Source: Vibrio sp. S9_S30
GTDB lineage: Bacteria > Pseudomonadota > Gammaproteobacteria > Enterobacterales > Vibrionaceae
Direction of reading: 5' to 3'
Length of the DNA: 64,000 nt
Assembly (NCBI RefSeq): GCF_014694455.1
Contig: NZ_JAAUWT010000017.1
Coordinates: 1-64,000 of the forward strand
Positions 53,705 to 61,627 of the stretch are shown one piece after another. Below the pieces are notes generated by a model that was given only the letters and a program-made list of their open reading frames with translations, did no database searches and was not told where the DNA came from. The translations under genes were made by a program, and so were the position numbers. Within the stretch, counting starts at the first letter, position 1. Every line of letters begins with the position of its first letter.

Positions 53705-53734
53705 CAACGCGCCACATGGCGCGTTGTTTTTTTT
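53705..53734 (+). terminator. Terminator after the PTS gene
   Basis: CAACGCGCCA and TGGCGCGTTG are perfect inverse copies, followed by eight T. Confidence 0.93.
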
Positions 53735-53748
53735 CTTTCCTTTCCAAT

Positions 53749-53881
53749 TTCTTTGGCTCCGAAATAATTCTTTGGCAACAAAATGGTTCTTTGATGCTGA
53801 GATCGTTCTTTGATACTGAGATAGCTCTTTGATAAAAAAATAGTTCTTTGATACCGAGATAGCTCTTTGATAACGAAATAG
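53749..53881. repeat. Seven tandem copies of a 19-bp unit
   Basis: The unit is about TTCTTTGATACCGAGATAG. Copies start at 53749, 53768, 53787, 53806, 53825, 53844 and 53863 with no gaps. It lies between the PTS terminator and mtnN and is non-coding. Confidence 0.93.
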
Positions 53882-53983
53882 TGCAGAGCCTCAGCTTCCT
53901 AGAGTGAGTTTGCGGAACCTAGCATCTTAAGGTGGTTTGGGTATACAATCCGCTGTAATTGAATACTAACTTAGAGACGTCCA

Positions 53984-54679
53984 ATGAAAATCGGTATTAT
54001 CGGTGCTATGCAGCAGGAAGTGGCTATCCTGAAAGAAGCCATGACTCACTGTAAAGAAGAAACGCGCGCGGGTTGCGTTTTCTATACAGGTAAAATAAAC
54101 GGTGTGGATGCTGTTTTACTGCAATCAGGCATTGGTAAAGTGGCTGCTTCGATTGGAACCACCTTGTTACTCGAAATCTACCAACCCCACGTTGTCATCA
54201 ATACCGGTTCCGCAGGAGGGTTTGACGCTTCTTTGAATTTAGGTGACGTGGTTATTTCAACGGAAGTTCGTCATCACGATGCAGATGTCACCGCTTTTGG
54301 TTATGAAATGGGTCAAATGGCTGGTCAACCTGCGGGATTTGCCGCTGATGAAAAACTGATGGCAGTGGCCGAGCAAGCCTTAGAAAAAATGGACGGCAAA
54401 CACGCTGTTCGCGGTTTGATTTGTACAGGCGATGCCTTTGTATGCAGCGCAGATCGTCAAGCCTTTATTCGCACCCATTTTCCATCTGTTATTGCGGTAG
54501 AAATGGAAGCCGCAGCTATCGCTCAGACCTGTCATCAATTCAATGTTCCGTTTGTGGTGGTTCGAGCCATTTCCGACGTTGCTGATAAAGAATCCCCAAT
54601 GAGCTTTGATGAATTCCTTCCGTTGGCAGCACAAAGCTCCTCGGAAATGGTACTCAATATGGCTGACCTACTGAAGTAA
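53984..54679 (+). CDS. mtnN: 5'-methylthioadenosine/S-adenosylhomocysteine nucleosidase
   Basis: MtnN (Pfs) splits methylthioadenosine and S-adenosylhomocysteine. The product S-ribosylhomocysteine feeds LuxS and AI-2 signalling, which vibrios use. The 231-residue protein has MKIGIIGAMQQEV (catalytic Glu 12), NTGSAGGFD, VAVEMEAAAIAQ and RAISDVADKE (catalytic Asp). It heads the cluster mtnN-cbiB-btuF, common in vibrios; the next gene starts 9 bases after its stop. Confidence 0.97.
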   Translation: MKIGIIGAMQQEVAILKEAMTHCKEETRAGCVFYTGKINGVDAVLLQSGIGKVAASIGTTLLLEIYQPHVVINTGSAGGFDASLNLGDVVISTEVRHHDADVTAFGYEMGQMAGQPAGFAADEKLMAVAEQALEKMDGKHAVRGLICTGDAFVCSADRQAFIRTHFPSVIAVEMEAAAIAQTCHQFNVPFVVVRAISDVADKESPMSFDEFLPLAAQSSSEMVLNMADLLK

Positions 54680-54688
54680 CCGTTATCA

Positions 54689-55642
54689 ATGGAAGAGCTG
54701 TTTAGTAAGCTGTATTCTAACGGCGCCCTATTGGTTTTATGGGGCGCTTTGCTGTTTCATTTTATCTTGCCTATCCCCAAATCGGTGCACCCAGCAACGC
54801 TTTGGCATAAGTTTGCTGAAATCCTCGCCGCCAAAGTGAACCACAATCAAAGCCATGGGCAAAGCATCCTTTCAGGCAGTTTGGCTTGGGGAGTCATGTG
54901 CATACCTGCTCTCATCTTCTTCATCGCATTAAAGCCTCTGGTTTGGCAACCACAATTGTTTGATTTGGCATTGCTACTTTTAGCCATCGACTGGCGCAGC
55001 AATGAATCTCTGGCAAAGCACCTTATTCAAGCTTTAGGTAAAGAGGACAAAAAACGCGCTCGCCGTGAATTGGCACCTCATGTGAATCGAGCAACGGACA
55101 CGCTTTCACCGTTAGGGCTTGGAAAAGCTGGCGCAGAGACGTTGATTTTAGGGTACGGTCGCAATGTAGTATGCGTGATGTTTTGGTATGCCATCGGTGG
55201 GGGCATTGGTGCCTTAATGTATCGCTTCATCATGGAGCTTGCGCGGGCGTGGTCACCGAGTCGAAATGAGTTCTTACCATTTGGTTTACCCGCCATTCGA
55301 ATGCTTGCGCTGTTAGAATTGGTTCCACTTAGGCTACTCAGCCTGCTTATCGCCGTTGGCAACAATATGCCTACGGTGTTATCGGGCATGCTTTCACAAG
55401 GCAAAACCTGGCCGACACCGGGTCCCGGTTGGCTGATGGCCGCCGTGGGCAACAAACTTGAGTTATCGCTTGGTGGCCCCGCCATTTACGGTGATAAAAA
55501 AACCATGCGCCCTAAACTTGGCGGGCGAGTCGCGCCTGCTGCGTATCACTTATCTCAAATTCAACACCTTCTGGCATGGCGCATCTGTGGTTGGGTGTTA
55601 CTGCAAAGCGCCGTCATGGCATTCATCTATCAAGGTCTATAA
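54689..55642 (+). CDS. CobD/CbiB-family cobalamin biosynthesis-like membrane protein
   Basis: This 317-residue membrane protein resembles CobD/CbiB, which attaches aminopropanol to cobyric acid. Features include WGALLFHFILPIPKSVHP, an arginine-rich ARRELAPHVNRATDTLSPLGLGKAGAETLILGYGRNVVCVMFWYAIGG, and LGGPAIYGDKKTMRPKLGG. Vibrios usually lack complete cobalamin synthesis, so salvage or a related amide-forming step is likelier. It is followed directly by btuF, whose start is one base after its stop. Confidence 0.85.
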   Translation: MEELFSKLYSNGALLVLWGALLFHFILPIPKSVHPATLWHKFAEILAAKVNHNQSHGQSILSGSLAWGVMCIPALIFFIALKPLVWQPQLFDLALLLLAIDWRSNESLAKHLIQALGKEDKKRARRELAPHVNRATDTLSPLGLGKAGAETLILGYGRNVVCVMFWYAIGGGIGALMYRFIMELARAWSPSRNEFLPFGLPAIRMLALLELVPLRLLSLLIAVGNNMPTVLSGMLSQGKTWPTPGPGWLMAAVGNKLELSLGGPAIYGDKKTMRPKLGGRVAPAAYHLSQIQHLLAWRICGWVLLQSAVMAFIYQGL

Positions 55643-55643
55643 A

Positions 55644-56480
55644 TTGAAAACGCTCTTTGCTTTGTTAGCCGGTCTCCTTGTCCATTCATCGATTTGGGCT
55701 AATACCAAACCTCAACGTATTATTTCTCTTGCTCCTCATGCCACAGAAATCGCCTTTGCGGCAGGGCTAGGCGACAAACTGATAGCCGCAACCGACCACA
55801 GCGATTACCCAGAAGAAGCAAAAGCACTCGAACGAATCGCCAGTTACCAAGGCATCAAACTGGAGCGCATCGTCGCACTTCAACCAGACTTAATCATCGC
55901 CTGGCCAAGTGGTAACCCCGCTAAAGAGCTAGACAAATTAAGGAAGCTTGGGTTTAACATTTACGATTCCAAAACAGGCACATTCGATGACATCGTTAAT
56001 AATTTAGAGCAGCTAAGCCAATACGCGGAAGACCCCAGCATTGGTATGAAAGCCGCCGCCGATTTTCGAAAAAACCTAGCTCAGCTGAAACAGCGTTATG
56101 CGACCGATAAGCCTATAAAGTACTTTTATCAGTTAAGCACGAAACCCATTATCACCGTCGCCCAAGACAGCTGGCCAAGTGCGGTATTTCGTTTCTGTGG
56201 TGGCACGAACATCTTTGTCGACAGCGCTTCCCCTTACCCTCAAGTGGGGGAAGAGCAAGTCATTATTCGACAACCGGATGTCATCTTTACCTCTCGTCAC
56301 GCCGTGCAGGATGAGTCGTTATGGCAAGGGTGGGCATCTCAAGTCCCCGCAGTGCAACACAAACAGATTTGGTCGCTGAATTCCGATTGGATTAACCGCC
56401 CGACTCCGCGTACCGTTAACGCCATAGAGCAGGTATGCGATTTTTTTGAACAAGCAAGACAACACTCAGAAGCTAACTGA
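55644..56480 (+). CDS. btuF: Vitamin B12-binding periplasmic protein BtuF
   Basis: BtuF delivers cobalamin to the BtuCD importer. The 278-residue protein has a signal peptide (LLAGLLVHSSIWA, cleavage near residue 19) and class III binding-protein features: RIISLAPHATEIAFAAGLGDKLIAATDHSDYPEEA, LQPDLIIAW, then INRPTPRTVNAIEQ. The frame is open for 62 codons further upstream inside the cbiB-like gene, but the signal peptide fixes the start at TTG 55644, one base after that gene's stop. AAGG at about 9 bases supports it. Confidence 0.92.
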   Translation: MKTLFALLAGLLVHSSIWANTKPQRIISLAPHATEIAFAAGLGDKLIAATDHSDYPEEAKALERIASYQGIKLERIVALQPDLIIAWPSGNPAKELDKLRKLGFNIYDSKTGTFDDIVNNLEQLSQYAEDPSIGMKAAADFRKNLAQLKQRYATDKPIKYFYQLSTKPIITVAQDSWPSAVFRFCGGTNIFVDSASPYPQVGEEQVIIRQPDVIFTSRHAVQDESLWQGWASQVPAVQHKQIWSLNSDWINRPTPRTVNAIEQVCDFFEQARQHSEAN

Positions 56481-56515
56481 GAATACGTAAAAGATAACTG
56501 AGAATACGAGAAACA
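56474..56515. repeat. Two tandem copies of a 21-bp unit across the end of btuF
   Basis: TAACTGAGAATACGTAAAAGA and TAACTGAGAATACGAGAAACA lie back to back. The first begins in the last codons of btuF and the second reaches the start of the next gene. Confidence 0.85.
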
Positions 56516-57135
56516 TGGACGCATTACTTCTTTATATTATTGATCTGTTTGGAATCGCCGTGTTTGCGATCTCTGGGGTGCTGCTTGCAGGCCGCTTAAA
56601 GATGGACCCATTCGGTGTTGTGGTACTGGGGAGTGTCACGGCGATTGGGGGCGGATCGATACGCGATATGCTGTTGGGTGCAACCCCTGTATTCTGGATC
56701 TCGGATACGGCTTATCTTTGGGTTATCTTTATTACCTGCGTCCTCACCATGTTGATTGTTCGACGTCCTAAACGCCTGCCGTGGTTCGTATTGCCCGTTT
56801 GTGATGCCATCGGGCTGGCTGTATTTGTCGGCATCGGCGTAGAAAAAGCACTGATCTATCAAGATAGCGCAATAGTGGCGGTTATTATGGGCGTACTCAC
56901 AGGGTGTGGCGGCGGTATTATCCGAGATGTTCTTGCCAGAGAAATCCCCATGGTGCTAAGAAGCGAAGTGTACGCCACCGCTTGTTTAGCTGGCGGTATT
57001 GTTCATACAGGGGCTATCACATTAGGCATGGAGCACTCATCTGCCTTATTCATTGGTATTTTCACCACATTGCTCATTAGGCTAGCCGCCATCAAGTGGC
57101 ACCTTTCTCTGCCAGTATTTGCCCTTAATAAATAA
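56515..57135 (+). CDS. TRIC-family (UPF0126) membrane protein, YicG-like
   Basis: This 206-residue protein has about seven membrane helices in two homologous halves, each with a glycine motif (AIGGGSIRDMLLG at about 43-55 and GCGGGIIRDVLARE in the second half). That is the pattern of the trimeric intracellular cation channel (TRIC) / UPF0126 family. Bacterial members may conduct K+ or carry small molecules; glycine transport has been proposed for some. The start ATG follows a duplicated 21-bp unit, so its ribosome binding region (ACGAGAAAC) derives from that duplication. Confidence 0.9.
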   Translation: MDALLLYIIDLFGIAVFAISGVLLAGRLKMDPFGVVVLGSVTAIGGGSIRDMLLGATPVFWISDTAYLWVIFITCVLTMLIVRRPKRLPWFVLPVCDAIGLAVFVGIGVEKALIYQDSAIVAVIMGVLTGCGGGIIRDVLAREIPMVLRSEVYATACLAGGIVHTGAITLGMEHSSALFIGIFTTLLIRLAAIKWHLSLPVFALNK

Positions 57136-57287
57136 CACAACCCTATCAGTACATACTGAATAACCGTTTTAAGAAAGAGCATCTCCCTTTTCGAAAGCCC
57201 ATATCGTTTGATGTGGGCTTTTTGTTGCGTGATTCTTAGAACGACCTCTCATTTAGCTGGTTAAAAAATCATTAAATAAAGTATTTT

Positions 57288-57323
57288 GTTTACTTAGTCA
57301 GCTCACACCCTATATTAGTAAAC
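57288..57323 (+). promoter_or_regulatory. Promoter bracketed by inverted GTTTACT/AGTAAAC boxes
   Basis: A -35-like TTTACT (57289-57294) and -10 TATATT (57311-57316) are 16 bp apart. GTTTACT overlaps the -35 and its inverse AGTAAAC follows the -10, so a repressor dimer could cover the promoter. Confidence 0.6.
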
Positions 57324-57348
57324 AAATAACTTTACCAATATAGAGAGA

Positions 57349-57915
57349 ATGACGTCAGTGACTAAAATATCCATTGTCTATTTTTCAAAGTGTGGCGCGA
57401 CAAAAGCCTTGGCTGAATACATCGCCAGTGGCGTTCGTTCTGTGCCCAACGCAACCCCGACATTGTTAGAAATTGAGCCTAGAGACATTCACGAAGGGCG
57501 CTATCAAAATCCTGCACTCTTTGAGGAATTAAAAAACAGCGATGCCATTGTATTCGGATCCCCCACCTACATGGGCGGTCCCGCGGCGCAATTCAAAGCT
57601 TTCATGGATACAAGCAGCGATGCCTACGTTGAACGAGAATGGCAGAATACAATGGCGGCGGGTTTCACCTGCGGAGGAAGCCTGAATGGCGAACAAGAAC
57701 AAACGCTGTTTTCCTTCTTCGTATTGGCTTGCCAGCACGGCATGATTTGGGCGGGCTTGGATGAATCTGAACACGTCAGCAACAGAGGGTTAAACCGATT
57801 GGGCTCCAATATCGGGCTCACCGCCTGTAACAAAGATATCGAAGAACGGGTGCACCCAAATGACGCCGAAACCGCCATTTATTTCGGTGAACGCATCGCA
57901 AAACTGACAAACTAG
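57349..57915 (+). CDS. Flavodoxin-like / WrbA-related flavoprotein
   Basis: The 188-residue protein has a flavodoxin fold: the FMN phosphate loop SKCGATKALAEYIASGV near the start, VFGSPTYMGGPAAQFKAFMD around 65-85, and the GLxxLGSNIGLTACN segment near the end. It resembles WrbA-type NAD(P)H:quinone oxidoreductases but is somewhat short and lacks parts of the WrbA loop. It is probably an FMN-dependent oxidoreductase in quinone or redox defence. It is alone in its transcript, under a promoter with flanking inverted boxes that suggest a redox- or ligand-responsive repressor. Confidence 0.82.
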   Translation: MTSVTKISIVYFSKCGATKALAEYIASGVRSVPNATPTLLEIEPRDIHEGRYQNPALFEELKNSDAIVFGSPTYMGGPAAQFKAFMDTSSDAYVEREWQNTMAAGFTCGGSLNGEQEQTLFSFFVLACQHGMIWAGLDESEHVSNRGLNRLGSNIGLTACNKDIEERVHPNDAETAIYFGERIAKLTN

Positions 57916-57925
57916 ACGCTCATCA

Positions 57926-57962
57926 ATACCCAAGTTCCCCCACTTATAGGTAACTTGGGTAT
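57926..57962. repeat. Short inverted-repeat element, terminator-like
   Basis: ATACCCAAGTT and AACTTGGGTAT are perfect inverse copies around 15 bases, 11 bases after the flavodoxin-like gene. It may act as its terminator, although no T run follows. Confidence 0.7.
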
Positions 57963-57967
57963 CACAC

Positions 57968-58039
57968 AGTAATTATTGATAAAACAGTGATTAGCAATAA
58001 AACAGTAATGATCGGAAAAGCAGCAATCATCGATAAAGT
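57968..58039. repeat. Four tandem copies of an 18-bp unit
   Basis: Units start AGTAATTATTGATAAAAC, AGTGATTAGCAATAAAAC, AGTAATGATCGGAAAAGC and AGCAATCATCGATAAAGT at 57968, 57986, 58004 and 58022. Confidence 0.85.
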
Positions 58040-58095
58040 ATTGAAATAAAAATCATTTACTCGAAAAAACTCAGGCTTCTCTTTCCCAATAGAGA

Positions 58096-58111
58096 GTTGA
58101 TTCATATCACA
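58096..58111 (+). promoter_or_regulatory. CRP-like site upstream of tnaCAB
   Basis: GTTGATTCATATCACA has a perfect right half ATATCACA-type and a degenerate left half. The E. coli tna operon is catabolite-activated by CRP. Confidence 0.45.
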
Positions 58112-58277
58112 CATGTGAAATATGTGATGCTTTCTGCTAATTTATAATTATGACGATAAAACTCTCATACACGAATCACATTTGCTTTTTTTGTGAATAC
58201 CAAGTTTCATCGGATTAATATACAGTTTGGGCTGTTAAATCTAAGTGTAATTCTTGCTTTTGGCAGAGGAACATATC

Positions 58278-58376
58278 ATGAACATGTACCTTTATTGGCA
58301 ATCTAAATTCCAGCTAACCCTGTTAGACTGGTACACTATTGATCATCAGATTTCATTTCACCTTTCTTCTGAATAA
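58278..58376 (+). CDS. tnaC: Tryptophanase leader peptide TnaC
   Basis: A 32-codon frame with AGAGGA upstream lies 231 bases before tnaA. Residues 18-25 read WYTIDHQI, matching the stall motif WFNIDNKI of E. coli TnaC (Trp 12 to Ile 19), through which free tryptophan arrests the ribosome. The critical proline before the stop in E. coli (Pro 24) has no counterpart: the peptide ends FHLSSE with a TAA stop instead of RP with TGA. The position and motif leave little doubt about identity, but the stalling details may differ. Confidence 0.85.
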   Translation: MNMYLYWQSKFQLTLLDWYTIDHQISFHLSSE

Positions 58377-58607
58377 AGACCTTTCTACTCAGCAATCAGT
58401 GCACATCTAAACCATGCGATAAACGTTATTGGATGTTTTTCTAAAGAGTGATTACGTTCTTTGGACTCTCCTTTCCTTCTGTTTATGCACGCCTGTTTTA
58501 TGACGATTTTCGCACTGCTCAATGTCTTCAATTTAACGTTTCAACATTGAATCCACGATTAATCTGATGGGGTTTATTCCATCATAAATAAATAGAAAGG
58601 TCTTACT
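58377..58607 (+). promoter_or_regulatory. tnaC-tnaA spacer with expected rho-dependent control
   Basis: No intrinsic terminator is visible, which fits rho-dependent attenuation as in E. coli. The sequence is T- and C-rich early on (CCTTTCTACTC, CTCTCCTTTCC), as rho-loading sites tend to be. GAAAGG precedes the tnaA start. Confidence 0.5.
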
Positions 58608-60068
58608 ATGGAAAACTTTAAGCATTTACCAGAACCATTTCGTATTCGAGTCGTCGAACCCGTCAAACGCACCACACGCGAATACCGCGAAATGGCCATC
58701 CTGAAAGCGGGCATGAACCCATTTTTACTGGACAGTGAAGACGTATTTATCGACTTACTCACAGACAGTGGAACGGGCTCCATCACCCAAAGTATGCAAG
58801 CCGCGATGCTCATGGGAGATGAAGCTTATAGCGGAAGCCGCAGCTACTATGCATTATCGAAAGCCGTCAACGATATTTTTGGCTATGAATACACCATTCC
58901 CACTCACCAAGGGCGCGGTGCAGAACAGATTTACATCCCTGTATTGATAAAGAAAAGAGAAAAGGAAAAGGGGCTCGACCGCAGCAAAATGGTTGCCCTG
59001 TCCAATTACTTCTTTGATACCACACAAGGGCACACCCAAATAAACTGCTGCGTGGCAAGAAACGTGTACACAGAAGAGGCCTTCGATACCTCTGTCAACG
59101 CTGATTTCAAAGGCAATTTTGATTTAGAAAAATTGGAAAGTGCCATACTAGAAGTTGGCGCTCAGAATGTCCCGTACATAGTCAGCACCATCACGTGCAA
59201 TTCCTCTGGCGGACAACCAGTCTCTATCGCCAACTTAAAAGCCGTGTACGACATTGCCCAGAAATACGACATCCCAGTCATCATGGACTCTGCTCGATTT
59301 GCTGAAAACGCCTATTTTATTCAGCAGCGTGAACCAGGATATAAAGATTGGAGTATTGAGGACATTACACGTGAATCCTATAAATACGCCGATGGTCTTG
59401 CCATGTCTGCCAAAAAGGACGCCATGGTTCAAATGGGCGGGTTATTGTGCTTCAAGGATCATCGCTTTGAAGACGTGTACAACCAATGCCGAACATTATG
59501 CGTCGTTCAAGAGGGGTTCCCAACGTATGGCGGATTGGAAGGCGGAGCAATGGAGCGCTTAGCGGTTGGACTCTACGAAGCGATGCGTCAGGAATGGCTA
59601 GAATATCGCATTGGGCAAATTCACTACCTCGTTGACGGGCTAGAAAAAATGGGCATCGTGTGCCAGCAAGCGGGGGGACACGCCGCGTTTGTTGACGCCG
59701 GAAAGCTGCTCCCTCATATCCCTTCACACCAATTCCCCGCACACGCTCTGGCATGTGAGCTCTACAAAGTCGCTGGCATTCGTGCTGTAGAAATTGGCTC
59801 ACTGTTACTGGGACGCAATCCGGCTACAGGCGAACAAATTCCATCACCTGCGGAGCTACTCAGGCTCACCATACCTCGTGCAACGTACACGCAAACCCAC
59901 ATGGATTTCATCATTGAGGCATTTGAAAAAGTTCAACAAAATGCTCAAAACATCAAAGGTTTGGAGTTCACCTATGAGCCTGAAGTACTCAGGCACTTTA
60001 CAGCAAAGCTAAAAGAGGTAGAAGAAACAAGGAAGGTCGCACAGGAAGTGCCAATGGCCGAAGTTTAA
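58608..60068 (+). CDS. tnaA: Tryptophanase
   Basis: TnaA splits tryptophan to indole, pyruvate and ammonia using pyridoxal phosphate and K+. The 486-residue protein matches the family throughout: HLPEPFRIRVVEPVKRTTREYRE at the start, TDSGTGSITQSMQAAMLMGDEAYSGSRSYYAL, HQGRGAEQIY, and the PLP-binding Lys 270 in MSAKKDAMVQMGG. Indole is a signal in vibrios. The operon continues with a tryptophan permease after a hairpin at 60076-60094 that may reduce read-through. Confidence 0.97.
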   Translation: MENFKHLPEPFRIRVVEPVKRTTREYREMAILKAGMNPFLLDSEDVFIDLLTDSGTGSITQSMQAAMLMGDEAYSGSRSYYALSKAVNDIFGYEYTIPTHQGRGAEQIYIPVLIKKREKEKGLDRSKMVALSNYFFDTTQGHTQINCCVARNVYTEEAFDTSVNADFKGNFDLEKLESAILEVGAQNVPYIVSTITCNSSGGQPVSIANLKAVYDIAQKYDIPVIMDSARFAENAYFIQQREPGYKDWSIEDITRESYKYADGLAMSAKKDAMVQMGGLLCFKDHRFEDVYNQCRTLCVVQEGFPTYGGLEGGAMERLAVGLYEAMRQEWLEYRIGQIHYLVDGLEKMGIVCQQAGGHAAFVDAGKLLPHIPSHQFPAHALACELYKVAGIRAVEIGSLLLGRNPATGEQIPSPAELLRLTIPRATYTQTHMDFIIEAFEKVQQNAQNIKGLEFTYEPEVLRHFTAKLKEVEETRKVAQEVPMAEV

Positions 60069-60075
60069 CTTATTC

Positions 60076-60099
60076 GGGCGCTTTTTAAGCGCCCTTAAT
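60076..60099 (+). terminator. Hairpin between tnaA and tnaB
   Basis: GGGCGCTT and AAGCGCCC form an 8-bp stem with a 3-base loop, followed by TTAATTTT. It is probably a partial terminator that lowers permease expression. Confidence 0.6.
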
Positions 60100-60175
60100 T
60101 TTGCAGCATACACCTGATATCTCGGTATCGGGGGCGTCTTGCTGTGCCTAAAAAACGATAATCAGGGATACGATT

Positions 60176-61390
60176 ATGAAAAAATCTCCATCTATTTTGG
60201 GTGGCGCATGCATCATCGCTAGCGTCTGTGTCGGGGCTGGAATGCTTGGACTTCCCAGTGCAGGCGCTGGGGGCTGGACGTCTTGGTCGCTCATTGCCAT
60301 CACCTTTACCATGATCATCATGACACTGTCTGGATGGATGCTACTTGAGGCATTTAAGCATTACGATCTCAAAGTTTCTTTCAATACGGTGACGAAAGAT
60401 ATGTTAGGCAACCATATCAATAGGCTAAACAATTTAGCGGTCTATTTTGTCGGTGGCATATTACTTTACGCGTACATCACTTCCTCTGGGCTTATTTTAC
60501 AAGAGAGCCTCAAAATCAGTAGCCAATGGGCTTCTATACTCTTTGTGCTTATCTTTTCTGGCTTTGTTTGGCACTCCACTAAGGCCGTCGATCGAATCTC
60601 TGTGATTCTCATTGCGTTCATGCTGTTGAGCTTTGTGTTTGGCGTCTCCGGTTTGGTCGCCAAAATCGACATGTCCATTCTCTTTGACAAAGCAAGTAAT
60701 GAAACCCGTTACGCACCTTATGCCATGGCAATGTTACCCGTGGCGCTGACTTCCTTTGGGTACCATCATTCTGTTTCCAGTATGAGAAGCTATTACGGTG
60801 ACGAGCGACGCGCAAAATACGCCATTTTAGGGGGGACCATCATTGCCATGTCTCTCTACTTCCTTTGGATAATGAGCATCTATGGCAATCTACCACGAAG
60901 CGAATTCGGTCCCATTTTAGAGCAAGGGGGAAACGTCGATTCGCTCTTGAGTGCCCTTGGCTCGGTTGTCGAGTCTGAACGCGTGTCCAATGCGATTAAC
61001 TCATTTTCTATGGCGGCTATCCTGTCCTCATTTATTGGCGTGGGACTTGGGGTGTTCGACTACCTCGCCGACCTTTTCAAATTCGAAGATAGCAAGCAGG
61101 GTCGCACAAAAACGTGGGCAGTCACCTTTATCCCTCCCCTCATTCTATCACTGCTTTTCCCGTTCGGTTTCCTAGTGGCCATTGGCTATGCTGGGGCGGC
61201 GGCAACGCTATGGGCGTGCATTATTCCTGGTTTATTAGTAATGAAGTCTCGCCGCCGAAAAGAAGGGCAAGAAGGCTTTCAAGCCCCTGGTGGATTATTC
61301 ATGGTGGTACTTGTTATCTTCTTTGGTGTCATAACCGCTGTTTTCCACTTTCTCTCCATGTTTAATTTGCTGCCCACATTCGCGGGATAA
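60176..61390 (+). CDS. tnaB: Tryptophan permease, TnaB/Mtr family
   Basis: This 404-residue aromatic amino acid transporter (HAAAP family) has about 11 helices. The N-terminal signature GGACIIASVCVGAGMLGLPSAGAGGW is the substrate-binding region, and SFGYHHSVSSMRSYYG and GYAGAAATLWACIIPGLL follow. Its place after tnaA makes tryptophan the natural substrate, as for E. coli TnaB. AGGGAT precedes the start. Confidence 0.93.
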   Translation: MKKSPSILGGACIIASVCVGAGMLGLPSAGAGGWTSWSLIAITFTMIIMTLSGWMLLEAFKHYDLKVSFNTVTKDMLGNHINRLNNLAVYFVGGILLYAYITSSGLILQESLKISSQWASILFVLIFSGFVWHSTKAVDRISVILIAFMLLSFVFGVSGLVAKIDMSILFDKASNETRYAPYAMAMLPVALTSFGYHHSVSSMRSYYGDERRAKYAILGGTIIAMSLYFLWIMSIYGNLPRSEFGPILEQGGNVDSLLSALGSVVESERVSNAINSFSMAAILSSFIGVGLGVFDYLADLFKFEDSKQGRTKTWAVTFIPPLILSLLFPFGFLVAIGYAGAAATLWACIIPGLLVMKSRRRKEGQEGFQAPGGLFMVVLVIFFGVITAVFHFLSMFNLLPTFAG

Positions 61391-61403
61391 TGAAGGAATT
61401 CAC

Positions 61404-61532
61404 ATGAACAAAATCGACCCCAACACCGCCGCTGAGCAAACCCAACAAGGTTTACATAACGCCCTTGTGAGACGCAAAACGGCAGAGCTAGACGCCAAGG
61501 TGGACATTGAAGTGCTCGCTATCCAACGCTAG
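61404..61532 (+). CDS. Small uncharacterised protein, third gene of the tna operon
   Basis: A 42-codon frame starts 13 bases after the tnaB stop, with GAAGGAATT before ATG 61404, and ends with TAG. The peptide is hydrophilic and probably helical (AAEQTQQGLHNALVRRKTAELDAKVD), with no signal or membrane segment. I do not recognise a family. The strong ribosome binding site, tight spacing and a terminator shortly after it support a real gene; conservation in other vibrios would decide. Confidence 0.55.
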   Translation: MNKIDPNTAAEQTQQGLHNALVRRKTAELDAKVDIEVLAIQR

Positions 61533-61574
61533 CGCCTGCCTACTCGCACTCGATCTTTCACCCATCATCGATCT

Positions 61575-61600
61575 AAGCCGCTGAAATAGCGGCTTTTATT
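61575..61600 (+). terminator. Terminator of the tna operon
   Basis: AAGCCGCT and AGCGGCTT with a 5-base loop are followed by TTATT. Confidence 0.82.
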
Positions 61601-61611
61601 ACAAAACAAAA

Positions 61612-61627
61612 AGTGACACGAGTCACA
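61612..61627 (+). promoter_or_regulatory. CRP-like site upstream of ovoA
   Basis: AGTGACACGAGTCACA matches TGTGA-N6-TCACA at nine of ten defined positions. With a -10 at TGTAAT (61671-61676), the site is centred near -63, close to the class I position. Confidence 0.6.

Larger units (their letters stand above)
57916..58277. promoter_or_regulatory. Region between the flavodoxin-like gene and the tna leader
   Basis: It contains a short inverted-repeat element (57926-57962), four 18-bp tandem repeats (57968-58039), a CRP-like site (58096-58111) and a TATAAT box (58143-58148) that could start the tna transcript. Confidence 0.6.

Noticed and set aside
55458..55643. 62-codon N-terminal extension of btuF
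   Set aside because: It lies entirely within the preceding gene and would bury the signal peptide.
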